A stretch of 64,000 bases of DNA from Lutibacter oricola (GCF_900106565.1 NZ_FNNJ01000001.1:868001-932000); one strand, 5' to 3'; shown: positions 51,749 through 61,943, counted from the stretch's first letter. The notes: generated by a model from the letters alone, not told the origin. Translations and numbers: made by a program.

Positions 51749-51822
51749 GGTCTGGTAGTTCAGCTGGTTAGAATACCTGCCTGTCACGCAGGGGGTCGCG
51801 GGTTCGAGTCCCGTCCAGACCG
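51749..51822 (+). tRNA. tRNA-Asp (GTC), copy 6
   Basis: Identical sequence; equivalent of copy 3. The DNA after its terminator is unique, so it is the original right end of the array. Confidence 0.98.
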
Positions 51823-51888
51823 CAAAAAGCATCTCAATTTTGAGATGCTTTTTTTTATGTATAAAATTTTGTGTTTTTGAGGGTATTG

Positions 51889-52038
51889 TTAACTGTAGTT
51901 TTGAAGAAAGTCTTCTAGCGACATTGGTTTTAATTTTCGAGACTCATAATGCGCTACATATGTTTTGTAATTTTTTAGCGCAAATTTATTTATAGCTTTG
52001 GTGGCTGTTTCTGGAATTTTTAACGTTAGGGTTTTCAT
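51889..52038 (-). CDS. hypothetical small protein (49 aa)
   Basis: A 49-codon frame, MKTLTLKIPETATKAINKFA, then KNYKTYVAHYESRKLKPMSL and EDFLQNYS, ends in TAA. The composition is protein-like: an N-terminal beta-like KTLTLKIPE, then helices. This loosely recalls ribbon-helix-helix antitoxins, but no toxin is adjacent. It fills part of the 430-bp gap between the tRNA array and the polysaccharide operon; I see nothing else firm in that gap. Whether it is translated is unproven. Confidence 0.45.
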   Translation of the reverse strand: MKTLTLKIPETATKAINKFALKNYKTYVAHYESRKLKPMSLEDFLQNYS

Positions 52039-52255
52039 AATTCTATTGGGGTTAACTATGTGGTTGATATTTAATTGGTTATATAGCTGTAAATTTACAA
52101 AACAAATTGTAAAAAAACAAATGAAGGATATTGAGGTCTTAAATGTTTTTTAGAACAAAGAATAATCAATATTAAATAGTTAAATTCGCAAGAAGCAATC
52201 AAGTTTTTTTATTAGTTTAAAAAATGTGATTTTTTAAAGGAATGTTTTTTGGGAA

Positions 52256-52263
52256 TATATTTG
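52256..52263 (+). promoter_or_regulatory. polysaccharide operon promoter -7 element
   Basis: TATATTTG 23 nt before the rfbB ATG matches TAnnTTTG exactly. A TTTG -33 element at the expected distance is not evident. Confidence 0.55.
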
Positions 52264-52286
52264 ATTAATTTAAATTTAGAATATTT

Positions 52287-53303
52287 ATGAAATCGATTTT
52301 AGTAACTGGAGGAGCTGGATTTATAGGTTCAAATTTGTTGGAGTTGTTAGTAGAAAAGTATCCAGATTATAAATTTGTATGTTTAGATTTACTGACCTAT
52401 GCAGGGAATGTAGAAAATTTAAATTCAGTTAAAAACGCTAAAAATTTTACGTTTGTAAAAGGTAGTATTTGTGATAGGAGTTTGGTCGAAAGAATATTTC
52501 AACATTATTATATAAGCGGGGTTGTGCATTTAGCTGCGGAATCTCATGTGGATAATTCAATTACAAACCCAGATATTTTTATTGAAACTAATGTAAAAGG
52601 TACTTTTACTTTATTAGATGTTGCTTATAAGTATTGGATGACTAAGCCGTTTACATTTAAACAGGGTTTTGAAGATTCTAGATTTTTACATGTGTCTACT
52701 GATGAGGTTTATGGGAGTTTGGGTGAAACAGGTTTGTTTACTGAAGAGACTCCTTATGCTCCAAATTCGCCATACAGTGCTTCAAAAGCAAGTAGTGATA
52801 TGATTGTGAGAAGTTACCATCATACTTATGGGTTGAATACAGTGATAACTAATTGTTCAAATAATTATGGGCCATTTCAACATGATGAAAAATTAATTCC
52901 AACAATAGTAAGAAAAGCTATAAAAGGTGAAAGTATACCAATTTATGGAGATGGAAGCAATGTAAGAGATTGGCTTTTTGTTATGGATCATTGTTTAGGT
53001 TTAGATAATGTATTTCATAACGGAAAGTTAGGAGAAACCTATAATATAGGAGGAGAAAATGAACATAATAATAATGATATTGTAAATTTAATTTGTGAAT
53101 TATTAGATGAGCGCTTAAATAAAAGTAACAGTTATAAAAGCCAAATAATATTTGTTGAAGATAGAGCAGGGCACGATTATAGATATGCTATAGATGCAAC
53201 AAAAATTAAATCAAAATTAAATTGGAAGCCCAATGAAAATTTTGAAACAGGAATTATAAAAACCATTGATTGGTATTTGAAAAAGTATAAAGTAGAAGAA
53301 TAA
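52287..53303 (+). CDS. rfbB: dTDP-glucose 4,6-dehydratase
   Basis: An extended SDR that converts dTDP-glucose to dTDP-4-keto-6-deoxyglucose, an entry point to deoxysugars such as rhamnose. The 338-residue protein has TGGAGFIGSNLLELL (NAD site), HLAAESHVDNSI, VSTDEVYGSLGE, catalytic Y-x3-K in SPYSASKASSD, and NCSNNYGPFQHDEKLIP, all characteristic of RfbB. No rfbA, C or D gene follows in this window, so the rest of the deoxysugar pathway lies elsewhere. It is first in the capsule/O-antigen operon, 6 bp before the next gene. Confidence 0.94.
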   Translation: MKSILVTGGAGFIGSNLLELLVEKYPDYKFVCLDLLTYAGNVENLNSVKNAKNFTFVKGSICDRSLVERIFQHYYISGVVHLAAESHVDNSITNPDIFIETNVKGTFTLLDVAYKYWMTKPFTFKQGFEDSRFLHVSTDEVYGSLGETGLFTEETPYAPNSPYSASKASSDMIVRSYHHTYGLNTVITNCSNNYGPFQHDEKLIPTIVRKAIKGESIPIYGDGSNVRDWLFVMDHCLGLDNVFHNGKLGETYNIGGENEHNNNDIVNLICELLDERLNKSNSYKSQIIFVEDRAGHDYRYAIDATKIKSKLNWKPNENFETGIIKTIDWYLKKYKVEE

Positions 53304-53309
53304 TATTAG

Positions 53310-54590
53310 ATGAAAAAAAATATTAAAGTAGCAATTATAGGTTTAGGCTATGTGGGTTTACCGTTAGCTAGATTATTTGCAACAAAATATCCAGTTGTTG
53401 GGTTTGATATTGATAAAAATAGAATTTCAGAATTAAATAAAGGGATTGATAGTACTTTAGAAATAGATGAGGAAATATTAAATGAAGTTCTTGTAAAAGA
53501 TTTGAATGATAAAGGGTTATTTCTAACTTCAGAAAAAAAAGAATTGGAGAGTTGTAATTATTTTGTAATTACTGTTCCAACTCCTGTAGATAAAAATCAT
53601 AAACCGAATCTAACACCATTAGTAAAAGCAAGCGAAACTGTTGGTAGTGTGTTAAAAATAGGAGATATTGTAATATATGAATCTACTGTTTATCCAGGAG
53701 CTACAGAAGAAGTGTGTGTGCCTATTCTAGAAAAAGAATCTGGTTTAGTTTTTAATAAAGATTTTTATGTTGGTTATTCACCAGAACGAATAAATCCTGG
53801 AGATAAGGAACATACAGTAGATAAAATATTGAAAGTAACATCTGGTTCAACTATAGAAATAGGAAAAGACGTTGATGCTTTATATGCGTCGGTTATTTCT
53901 GCAGGAACACATTTGGCACCAACAATTAAAGTTGCTGAAGCTGCTAAGGTTATAGAGAACTCGCAAAGAGATATAAATATTGCTTTTGTAAATGAGTTGG
54001 CTAAAATATTTAATAAATTAGAAATAGATACAGAAGCTGTTTTGGAGGCGGCAGGCACTAAATGGAATTTTTTACCGTTTAAGCCAGGGTTAGTTGGTGG
54101 ACATTGTATTGGTGTAGATCCATATTATTTAGCTCAAAAAGCTCAAGAAGTTGGTTATCACCCCGAAATTATTTTAGCAGGTAGAAGAATGAATGATAGT
54201 ATGGGTAATTATGTTGCTTCAGAAGTAATTAAATTATTTATAAAAAATAATATTGAAATTAAAAATGCAAGAGTACTTGTGCTAGGAATTACGTTTAAAG
54301 AAAATTGTCCAGATGTTAGAAATACAAAAGTAGTTGATGTTATTAATAATTTAAAAGATTTTGGTACTGATGTTACTGTTTTTGATCCTTGGGCAAACCC
54401 AAAAGAAGTGTTTGAAGAGTATCAAATAGAAACACATAGAAATATGCCTCAAAATAAATTTGATGGAATTGTATTGGCAGTTTCACACAAAGAATATTTA
54501 GAAATAGATTTTTCTAAATTTTTAAATAAAAGTGGTATAATTTATGATGTAAAGGGTTTTCTAAATTGTGAAGTGCAAGGAAAACTATAA
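53310..54590 (+). CDS. UDP-N-acetylhexosamine 6-dehydrogenase (TviB/WbpO-like)
   Basis: A 426-residue nucleotide-sugar dehydrogenase that oxidises C6 of a UDP-HexNAc to the uronic acid. It shows IIGLGYVGLPLARLFATKY with the NAD fold, VITVPTPVDKNHKPNL, VYPGATEEVCVPILE, YSPERINPGDKEHTV, and the catalytic Cys in LVGGHCIGVDPYYLA. The GDKEH and KPGLVGGHCIGVDPYY forms favour the TviB/WbpO (UDP-GlcNAc/GalNAc) branch over UDP-glucose dehydrogenase. A separate UDP-glucose-type enzyme lies at 56048. The WbpB-like oxidoreductase 18 bp downstream would use its product. Confidence 0.92.
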   Translation: MKKNIKVAIIGLGYVGLPLARLFATKYPVVGFDIDKNRISELNKGIDSTLEIDEEILNEVLVKDLNDKGLFLTSEKKELESCNYFVITVPTPVDKNHKPNLTPLVKASETVGSVLKIGDIVIYESTVYPGATEEVCVPILEKESGLVFNKDFYVGYSPERINPGDKEHTVDKILKVTSGSTIEIGKDVDALYASVISAGTHLAPTIKVAEAAKVIENSQRDINIAFVNELAKIFNKLEIDTEAVLEAAGTKWNFLPFKPGLVGGHCIGVDPYYLAQKAQEVGYHPEIILAGRRMNDSMGNYVASEVIKLFIKNNIEIKNARVLVLGITFKENCPDVRNTKVVDVINNLKDFGTDVTVFDPWANPKEVFEEYQIETHRNMPQNKFDGIVLAVSHKEYLEIDFSKFLNKSGIIYDVKGFLNCEVQGKL

Positions 54591-54593
54591 TAA

Positions 54594-55577
<984 letters not shown>

Positions 55578-55604
55578 TGATTACATTTGTAAAAAAATAA
55601 ATCA

Positions 55605-55994
55605 TGAAAATAGGTATTATTTTTAGTTTGTTTAATTTACTTTATATAGGGTATGTAAAAATGTTAGAAGAAGCTAAATATCAATGCAATTTTCTTATTT
55701 GTGGATTGCAAACTGATTCAATAATAATATAGTCTAGAAAAAATAGATCTGTTCTCTCTATAATTGAACGATATATTCAATTAAAAGGGTGTAGGTTTAT
55801 AGATGAAATAGTACCATTATGCAGAGTAAGGTTTGGAAAGAGTATAACGAGCGTATAAAGTTGATGAGGGTATAGTAGAAGGTGAATACAAAACCAAAGA
55901 TTTTAATGGTAGAAAATATAGTAAGAAAAAAGAAATAGAATTGTATTTTAATATTAGAAATCGCCGCTTTTCTAGTAGTGGATTAAGAAAATAA
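55605..55994 (+). pseudogene. decayed glycerol-3-phosphate-type cytidylyltransferase
   Basis: The remains of an adenylyl/cytidylyltransferase of about 130 residues (TagD/HldE-C fold). Recognisable pieces are KIGI, then after a frameshift FSLFNLLYIGYVKMLEEAKY and CNFLICGLQTD. A TAG at 55730-55732 follows, then SVLSIIERYIQLKGCRFIDE and IVP, a second frameshift near 55818, and, past further stops, GEYKTKDFNGRKYS and RRFSSSGLRK at the end. The catalytic HxGH (usually LHAGHVKM) has become YIGY, so activity was lost even apart from the frame breaks. In relatives this gene sits in capsule loci; here it is an inactive relic between WbpB-like and ugd genes. Confidence 0.88.
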
Positions 55995-56047
55995 GTACAT
56001 CAAAAGGAGAATAATAAAAAAAATAATTGTTTTTTTAGTATTAATAT

Positions 56048-57370
56048 ATGAAAATAGTAGTAGTAGGTTCAGGTTATGTAGGCTTAGTGTCGGGTACTTG
56101 TTTTTCAGAGATGGGAAATAAGGTAACATGTGTAGATATTGATATAGAGAAAGTTGAAAAACTTAAGAAAGGAATAATTCCAATTTATGAACCAGGTTTA
56201 GAGCCAATGGTTTTAAAAAATGTAAAAAATGGGAATTTAAAAATAACAACAAGCTTACCTGAAGCAATAAAAGATGCCGTAATTGTTTTTATAGCAGTAG
56301 GAACACCTATGGGACTTGATGGTTCTGCCGATTTACAATATGTGTTGTCAGTAGCTAAAGAAATTGGACAGTCTATGCAAAAAAGATTGATAATAGTAGA
56401 TAAATCTACAGTGCCAATTGGAACAGCAGATAAAGTTAAAGCAACAATTCAAGCTGAATTGGATAAAAGAAATTTAGATTTAGAGTTTGATGTAGTTTCG
56501 AATCCTGAGTTTTTAAAAGAAGGGGCTGCTATTCAGGATTTTATGAAGCCAGATAGAGTGGTGATTGGTGCAGAGAGTGATTATGCAATGGAAACTATGA
56601 GGCAATTATATGCTCCATTTTGCATGAATCACGACCGTTTTATAGGTATGGATATTAAATCTGCTGAAATGACAAAATATGCAGCAAATGCTATGCTGGC
56701 AACTAAGATTTCATTTATGAATGAAATTGCGAATATTTGTGAACGTGTTGGAGCAGATGCTAATCAGGTTAGAATAGGAATAGGTTCAGATGCAAGGATT
56801 GGATATAGTTTCATTTATCCTGGCTGTGGTTATGGAGGTTCGTGTTTTCCAAAAGATGTAAAAGCTCTTAAAAAAATAGCTGAAGAATTTAATTACGATG
56901 CAAAAGTAATTACTGCTGTTGAGGAAGTAAATGATGCTCAAAAGTTTGTAATTGCAGAAAAAGTTGTAAAGCGTTTTGGAGAAGATCTTAAAGGAAAAAC
57001 ATTTGGTTTATGGGGATTAGCATTTAAACCAGGAACAGATGATATGAGAGAAGCACCTGCAATATATGTAGTTAAAGAACTAGTAAAAAGAGGAGCAAAA
57101 ATTAAAGCTTATGATCCAAAGGCTATTGAAGAAGCAAAAGAATTTTATTTGAAAGATGTGGCTGTTGAATATGTAGATTCAAAATACAAAGCAATAGAAA
57201 ATACCGATGCTTTAATTTTATTAACAGAGTGGAAAGAGTTTCGTTCTCCTGATTTTGAAGAAATTAAAATGCAATTAAAATCTCCAATTATTTTTGATGG
57301 TAGAAATCAATATAATATTTTCAAATTAGATGAAAAAGGATTTGAATATTACCAAATTGGCAAAAAGTAA
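56048..57370 (+). CDS. ugd: UDP-glucose 6-dehydrogenase
   Basis: Oxidises UDP-glucose to UDP-glucuronic acid. The 440-residue protein has VVGSGYVGLVSGTCFSEMGN (NAD site), IAVGTPMGLDGSADLQYV, DKSTVPIGTADKV, SNPEFLKEGAAIQDFMKPDR, and the catalytic Cys in YPGCGYGGSCFPKDVKAL. The GTPM-DGSADL and GCGYGGSCFPKD forms are diagnostic for UDP-glucose dehydrogenase as opposed to the UDP-HexNAc enzyme at 53310. It follows the pseudogene and is 14 bp before the export gene. UDP-GlcA is a likely building block of the surface polymer. Confidence 0.96.
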   Translation: MKIVVVGSGYVGLVSGTCFSEMGNKVTCVDIDIEKVEKLKKGIIPIYEPGLEPMVLKNVKNGNLKITTSLPEAIKDAVIVFIAVGTPMGLDGSADLQYVLSVAKEIGQSMQKRLIIVDKSTVPIGTADKVKATIQAELDKRNLDLEFDVVSNPEFLKEGAAIQDFMKPDRVVIGAESDYAMETMRQLYAPFCMNHDRFIGMDIKSAEMTKYAANAMLATKISFMNEIANICERVGADANQVRIGIGSDARIGYSFIYPGCGYGGSCFPKDVKALKKIAEEFNYDAKVITAVEEVNDAQKFVIAEKVVKRFGEDLKGKTFGLWGLAFKPGTDDMREAPAIYVVKELVKRGAKIKAYDPKAIEEAKEFYLKDVAVEYVDSKYKAIENTDALILLTEWKEFRSPDFEEIKMQLKSPIIFDGRNQYNIFKLDEKGFEYYQIGKK

Positions 57371-57384
57371 ATAGATAAGTTTAT

Positions 57385-59796
57385 ATGAAGTATTTAAAAA
57401 GTTTAATAATTGTTGCATTTCTTTTTGTGAGTCAATTTATGATAGCGCAAGGAATTGATGCTAGTCAGTTGTCAAAAATTAATGTAGATGATTTATCGGA
57501 TGCTCAAATTGAATCTTATTGGAATAGAGCTAAAGAACAGGGTTACTCTATAAGCCAGCTTGAAGTTATTGCAGCTTCAAAAGGAATGTCTGCTACTCAA
57601 ATTTCAAAATTAAAGCAAAGAATTAATAGCTTAGGTACATCAAGTTCTATAATTCAAAACTCAAATGTATCAATTGAAACTACTGTTCCTGTATCAGATT
57701 TGGAAAAATTTGGATTAACAGGAGGAGAGGATAAAAATGTGGAAAAATCATTGCTATTTGGTTACGACTTTTTTAGCAATCCAAATATTTCATTTACACC
57801 TAATTTAAATGTTGCTACACCAGCATCTTATCAAATTGGTCCTGGAGACGAATTAATGATAGATATTTGGGGTGCTGCAGAGAATACTTATAAAAAGGTT
57901 GTAGGTAAAGACGGAGCTATTAGAATTGAAAGTATTGGTCCTGTTTATGTGAGTGGTTTATCTATAGATAAGGCAAAAGCTAAGATTACATCTTATTTAA
58001 AAAGAATTTATAGTGGTATAAGTGCTTCTAACGGAAGTTATAATAAGGTGTATGCTGAAATCTCTTTAGCAAACGTAAGAACAGTACAAGTGAACATTAT
58101 AGGTGAGGTTAAAGTGCCAGGTACTTATTCTTTAAGTGCATTGTCTTCAGTGTTAAATGCATTATATGCTGCTGGAGGTCCTACAGAAAATGGAACATTT
58201 AGAGAAATTAAAATTGTAAGAAGTGGACAAACACTTCCAAATTTTGATATTTATAAGTATTTAATTCAGGGAGATGAAGAAGGAAATGTTTTATTAAGAG
58301 ACCAAGATATTATCATTGTTCAGCCATATGTAAGTAAAATTAAGGTTGAAGGAAGTGTAAAAAGACCTGGTGTATTTGAACTGAAAAAAGGCGAAACTAT
58401 TTCGGACTTAGTAAGCTACTTTAGCGGGTTTACTTCTAATGCGTATAAAAATAGAATTATTGTTGAACGTGTTAATGGAACACAAAAAGAAATTAGTGAG
58501 GTTGTATTTAAAGAAACCCCTAATTTTTTATTGAATGATGGAGATAAAATAACTATAGGTAGAATTGTAAACAGGTTTGAAAATAGAGTAAGTATTGGAG
58601 GAGCAATTTATAGACCTGGCTATTTTGAATTAACTAAAGACTTAAAATTATCAGCCTTAATAAATAAAGCAGAGGGGGTTAAAGAGAATGCTTTTACAGG
58701 TAGAGGGATTATTTACAGAACAATAGATGATGTAAATCAAGAGATGGTGTCATTTTCAGTAAAAGATATTTTGTCTAAAGCTTCGGATTTGAATTTAAAA
58801 AGAGAGGATAGTGTGCATATATTTAAAAATGAGAATTTAAAAGAGGAATATACTTTATCAATTGATGGAGCAGTTAATAACCCTCAAACTATTCCTTTTA
58901 TTGAGAAAATGCAGATTGAAGATTTTATTGCAGTATCTGGTGGTTTTACCGAAGGTGCTGATGTAAATGTAATTGATATATCAAGAAGAATAAATGATGA
59001 TAGATTTGAAACGATTAGCAAAAATATTTCAAAATCAACTACAAAAAAATTAAATAGTAAAGATGACTTTTATTTAGAACCATTTGATAAAGTTTCTGTA
59101 AGGTATTTAAAAGGGTATACAAAACAAAGAAATGTTAGTGTAAAAGGTGAAGTTATATACCCTGGTGCATATTCAATTGGGAATAAAGATGAACGGGTAT
59201 CTGATTTACTAGAAAAAGCAGGAGGGTTATCACCTTACGCATACATAAAAGGTGCTACTTTAATTAGAAAGACAAATAAGTTAATTGAAAAAGAGCAACT
59301 AAATTTATTAAATGAAATAGGAGCTAAAGATTCATTAGTGGAACAGGAAGTACATAAAAAAGAATTAAGTATTGGTGTTGACCTGAAAGAGATAATGAAT
59401 GCTAAAGGTAAGAAATCTAAATATGATTTAATTTTAGAAGAAGGGGATGTCCTATTTATTCCAACAGAAAAACAAACTGTAGAGGTTAGAGGAGAAGTTC
59501 TAGCACCAACAATTATTCGGTTTGATAAAAAGCAATCTTTTAAAGAATATATTAATGGTTCAGGAGGTTTTTCAGAAAGTGCTAAAAAAAGTAAAACATA
59601 CGTTGTTTATGCTAATGGAGATGTGAAATCTACAAGAAATTTTTTATTTTTTAAATCGTACCCTAAAATCGAGCCAGGTGCTGTAATTTTAGTTCCACAT
59701 AAGGCAGCGAAAAGAGGGACATCTATACAAGAGATTATTGGTATTAGTACAGCATTAGGGACATTAGGTTTATTGATAAATTCATTTAACAATTAA
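57385..59796 (+). CDS. polysaccharide export outer-membrane protein with multiple SLBB domains (Wza-like)
   Basis: An 803-residue protein with a signal peptide (SLIIVAFLFVSQFMIAQG), a helical N-terminal segment, then the polysaccharide-export domain at about 145-250 (ASYQIGPGDELMIDIWGAAE) and a series of SLBB-type beta-grasp repeats. Each SLBB carries a V-x-V-x-G-x-V-x-x-P-G-x-Y/F pattern (IGEVKVPGTYSL, EGSVKRPGVFEL, GGAIYRPGYFEL, KGEVIYPGAYSI, RGEVLAPTIIRF). A C-terminal hydrophobic stretch (IIGISTALGTLGLLINSF) ends it. Wza-type proteins form the outer-membrane channel for capsule. It is twice the size of E. coli Wza, as in other Bacteroidetes, and pairs with the Wzz-like gene 9 bp downstream. 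Confidence 0.92.
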   Translation: MKYLKSLIIVAFLFVSQFMIAQGIDASQLSKINVDDLSDAQIESYWNRAKEQGYSISQLEVIAASKGMSATQISKLKQRINSLGTSSSIIQNSNVSIETTVPVSDLEKFGLTGGEDKNVEKSLLFGYDFFSNPNISFTPNLNVATPASYQIGPGDELMIDIWGAAENTYKKVVGKDGAIRIESIGPVYVSGLSIDKAKAKITSYLKRIYSGISASNGSYNKVYAEISLANVRTVQVNIIGEVKVPGTYSLSALSSVLNALYAAGGPTENGTFREIKIVRSGQTLPNFDIYKYLIQGDEEGNVLLRDQDIIIVQPYVSKIKVEGSVKRPGVFELKKGETISDLVSYFSGFTSNAYKNRIIVERVNGTQKEISEVVFKETPNFLLNDGDKITIGRIVNRFENRVSIGGAIYRPGYFELTKDLKLSALINKAEGVKENAFTGRGIIYRTIDDVNQEMVSFSVKDILSKASDLNLKREDSVHIFKNENLKEEYTLSIDGAVNNPQTIPFIEKMQIEDFIAVSGGFTEGADVNVIDISRRINDDRFETISKNISKSTTKKLNSKDDFYLEPFDKVSVRYLKGYTKQRNVSVKGEVIYPGAYSIGNKDERVSDLLEKAGGLSPYAYIKGATLIRKTNKLIEKEQLNLLNEIGAKDSLVEQEVHKKELSIGVDLKEIMNAKGKKSKYDLILEEGDVLFIPTEKQTVEVRGEVLAPTIIRFDKKQSFKEYINGSGGFSESAKKSKTYVVYANGDVKSTRNFLFFKSYPKIEPGAVILVPHKAAKRGTSIQEIIGISTALGTLGLLINSFNN

Positions 59797-59805
59797 AAGT
59801 GAAAA

Positions 59806-60918
59806 ATGAGCATTAATAATAAGGTTTTTATTGAAGAAGAGGAAATAGATGTAATAAAATGGGCTAAAAAGCTATGGGTGAATAGGAGAACTATTTACTT
59901 ATTTATTTTAGTGTTTATGTTTATTGGTTTTTTTGTAGCGATTTTTACAAAAAATGAATACACAGCAAAGACAACAATTTTACCTCAATCTGAGTCTGGA
60001 AGTACGGGTGGATTAGGAGGATTAGCAGCAATCGCTGGAGTAAAATTGTCAGGGTCATCTAATACAGATATTCCGCCATCTCTTTTTCCTAAGATTGTAA
60101 ATAGCATTGGATTTAAGAAAGAGTTATTGAAAACAGAGATAACATTTTCAGAATTAGATAAAAAGGTGAGTTTTGAGGAGTATTTTAGAGATATTTACAA
60201 GCCGAGTGTAATTTCAACTATGAAAAAATATACAATTGGCCTACCAGGTATATTAATTGGGCTTATTAAAGGTGTTAATAACGAGGAGTCGAATAATAAC
60301 CAAATAGAAAAATCAAAAGAAATTAATCTAATTCAAGTTTCTGCAGATGAGAATTCTAGGATTAAACAATTGAATAGTAGAGTATCAATGGATGTTAATA
60401 CAATTGATGGTTATATTACAATTTCTGCTGTTATGCCAGAAGCAAGGGCTTCAGCTGAATTGGTGAGTAATTTTAAGTTATTATTGCAAAAATATATTAT
60501 AGCGTTAAAAATTCAAAAATCTCAAGAAAAGTTGTTGTTTATCGAAAAACAATATAATGAAAGGGAGAAAATATTTAAAAAATCTCAAGATAAATTTGCT
60601 AGTTTTCAGGATCGAAATCAATATACAAATTCAGCTCTAGTAAGTACTAGGAAAGCGCGATTAAAATCGGAAAATGATATGGCGTATGAGATTTATCTTG
60701 AATTAGCTAAACAATTAGAAAATCAAAAAATAAAAGTTAAAGAGGATACTCCAATATTTACAGTATTAGAGGAAATAACGATTCCCTTAGAAAAGTCAAA
60801 ACCAAGAAGGGGTTTTATAGTTATAGTTTATACATTTCTGGGAGCTTTTCTTGGAGTAATATTTGTATTCTTTAAACTTTATTCACCTATTTTTAAGGAG
60901 AATTGGAGAAAATCATAA
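59806..60918 (+). CDS. chain-length determinant / Wzz-type polysaccharide co-polymerase
   Basis: A 370-residue inner-membrane protein with two membrane segments (about 32-52, IYLFILVFMFIGFFVAIF, and about 340-360, FIVIVYTFLGAFLGVIFVFF). A large periplasmic part lies between them: EYTAKTTILPQSESG near the first segment and a long coiled coil (about 225-290). The PxxP-like segment PLEKSKPRRG before the second membrane helix is typical of Wzz. There is no fused tyrosine kinase domain. It sets polymer length together with the Wza-like exporter encoded just upstream. pseB follows after 11 bp. Confidence 0.9.
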   Translation: MSINNKVFIEEEEIDVIKWAKKLWVNRRTIYLFILVFMFIGFFVAIFTKNEYTAKTTILPQSESGSTGGLGGLAAIAGVKLSGSSNTDIPPSLFPKIVNSIGFKKELLKTEITFSELDKKVSFEEYFRDIYKPSVISTMKKYTIGLPGILIGLIKGVNNEESNNNQIEKSKEINLIQVSADENSRIKQLNSRVSMDVNTIDGYITISAVMPEARASAELVSNFKLLLQKYIIALKIQKSQEKLLFIEKQYNEREKIFKKSQDKFASFQDRNQYTNSALVSTRKARLKSENDMAYEIYLELAKQLENQKIKVKEDTPIFTVLEEITIPLEKSKPRRGFIVIVYTFLGAFLGVIFVFFKLYSPIFKENWRKS

Positions 60919-60929
60919 AAAAAAGTAGT

Positions 60930-61943
60930 ATGCTGAAAAATAAATCATTATTAATTACAGGAGGAACAGGATCATTAGGAAAAGCTTTAACTAAGCACAT
61001 TTTAACTAATTATCCAGAAGTTAAAAGATTGGTAATTTTCTCAAGAGATGAGCAAAAACAGTTTCAAATGGCTCAGGAGTATTCTTCAGATAAATATCCT
61101 CAAATAAGATATTTTATTGGAGATGTTCGTGATAAAGAACGGTTAATAAGAGCCTTGCAGGGGGTAGATTACGTAATTCATGCTGCAGCTATGAAACACG
61201 TTCATATTGCTGAATATAATCCAGATGAATGTGTGAAAACCAATATTGGAGGAGCCGAAAATGTGGTGGAGGCTAGTTTGCAAACAAGCGTTGAAAGAGT
61301 TGTTGCGTTATCAACAGATAAGGCTTGTGCGCCAATAAACTTATATGGAGCCACTAAACTAACTTCTGATAAATTATTTATTGCTGCTAATAATATAAGA
61401 GGTAATAATCCAATTAAGTTTTCAGTAGTTAGATATGGAAATGTAATGGGCTCAAATGGTTCTGTAATACCATTTTTTATCGAAAAAAAGAAAAAAGAAG
61501 GAGTACTACCAATTACTGATCCAAATATGACTCGTTTTAATATTTCGCTTCAAGGTGGAGTTGATATGGTAATGCATGCATTGGAACACGCTTGGGGAGG
61601 GGAGTTATTTGTTCCTAAAATACCTTCTTATAAAATAACTGACGTAGCTGAAGCAATTGGGCCAAAATGTGAAAAACCTGTTGTTGGAATTCGTCCGGGA
61701 GAAAAAATTCATGAGGAAATGATAACACCATCAGATTCCTTTTACACCTATGATTTAGGTAAGTACTATGCAATTGTACCAACAACTCCACATTGGAATT
61801 TAGAAGAATTTATTGAAAAATTTGGAGCTGTAAAGGTAGTTAATGGTTTTAGTTATAATTCTGAAAATAATACGGAATGGGAAACTGTAGAAAGTTTGAG
61901 AGAGTTAATTAAATCACATGTAGATATCACATTTGAAGTATAA
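60930..61943 (+). CDS. pseB: UDP-N-acetylglucosamine 4,6-dehydratase (inverting)
   Basis: PseB makes the first intermediate of pseudaminic acid by dehydration with C5 inversion of UDP-GlcNAc. The 337-residue protein has KSLLITGGTGSLGKALTKHI, IFSRDEQKQFQMAQEY, AAAMKHVHIAEYNP, VALSTDKACAPINLYGATK (in part STDKACAPINLYGATK, with the catalytic Lys), and RPGEKIHEEMI, the standard PseB/FlaA1 signature set. The ATG at 60930 is chosen (MLKNKSLLITGG); a TTG nine codons upstream overlaps the wzz stop. Its stop overlaps the pseC start by one base (TAATG), implying coupling. Confidence 0.95.
   Translation: MLKNKSLLITGGTGSLGKALTKHILTNYPEVKRLVIFSRDEQKQFQMAQEYSSDKYPQIRYFIGDVRDKERLIRALQGVDYVIHAAAMKHVHIAEYNPDECVKTNIGGAENVVEASLQTSVERVVALSTDKACAPINLYGATKLTSDKLFIAANNIRGNNPIKFSVVRYGNVMGSNGSVIPFFIEKKKKEGVLPITDPNMTRFNISLQGGVDMVMHALEHAWGGELFVPKIPSYKITDVAEAIGPKCEKPVVGIRPGEKIHEEMITPSDSFYTYDLGKYYAIVPTTPHWNLEEFIEKFGAVKVVNGFSYNSENNTEWETVESLRELIKSHVDITFEV

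Larger units (their letters stand above)
48212..51855. repeat. 3.6-kb direct tandem duplication, right unit
   Basis: Second copy of 44508-48151. It ends in the terminator T run (eight Ts here, seven in the left unit), after which the flanks diverge. Confidence 0.92.

Noticed and set aside
44508-51855. Composite transposon or integrative element at tRNA-Asp genes
   Set aside because: No transposase, integrase or att-type partial tRNA ends are visible. Whole tRNA genes at every junction fit homologous recombination better.
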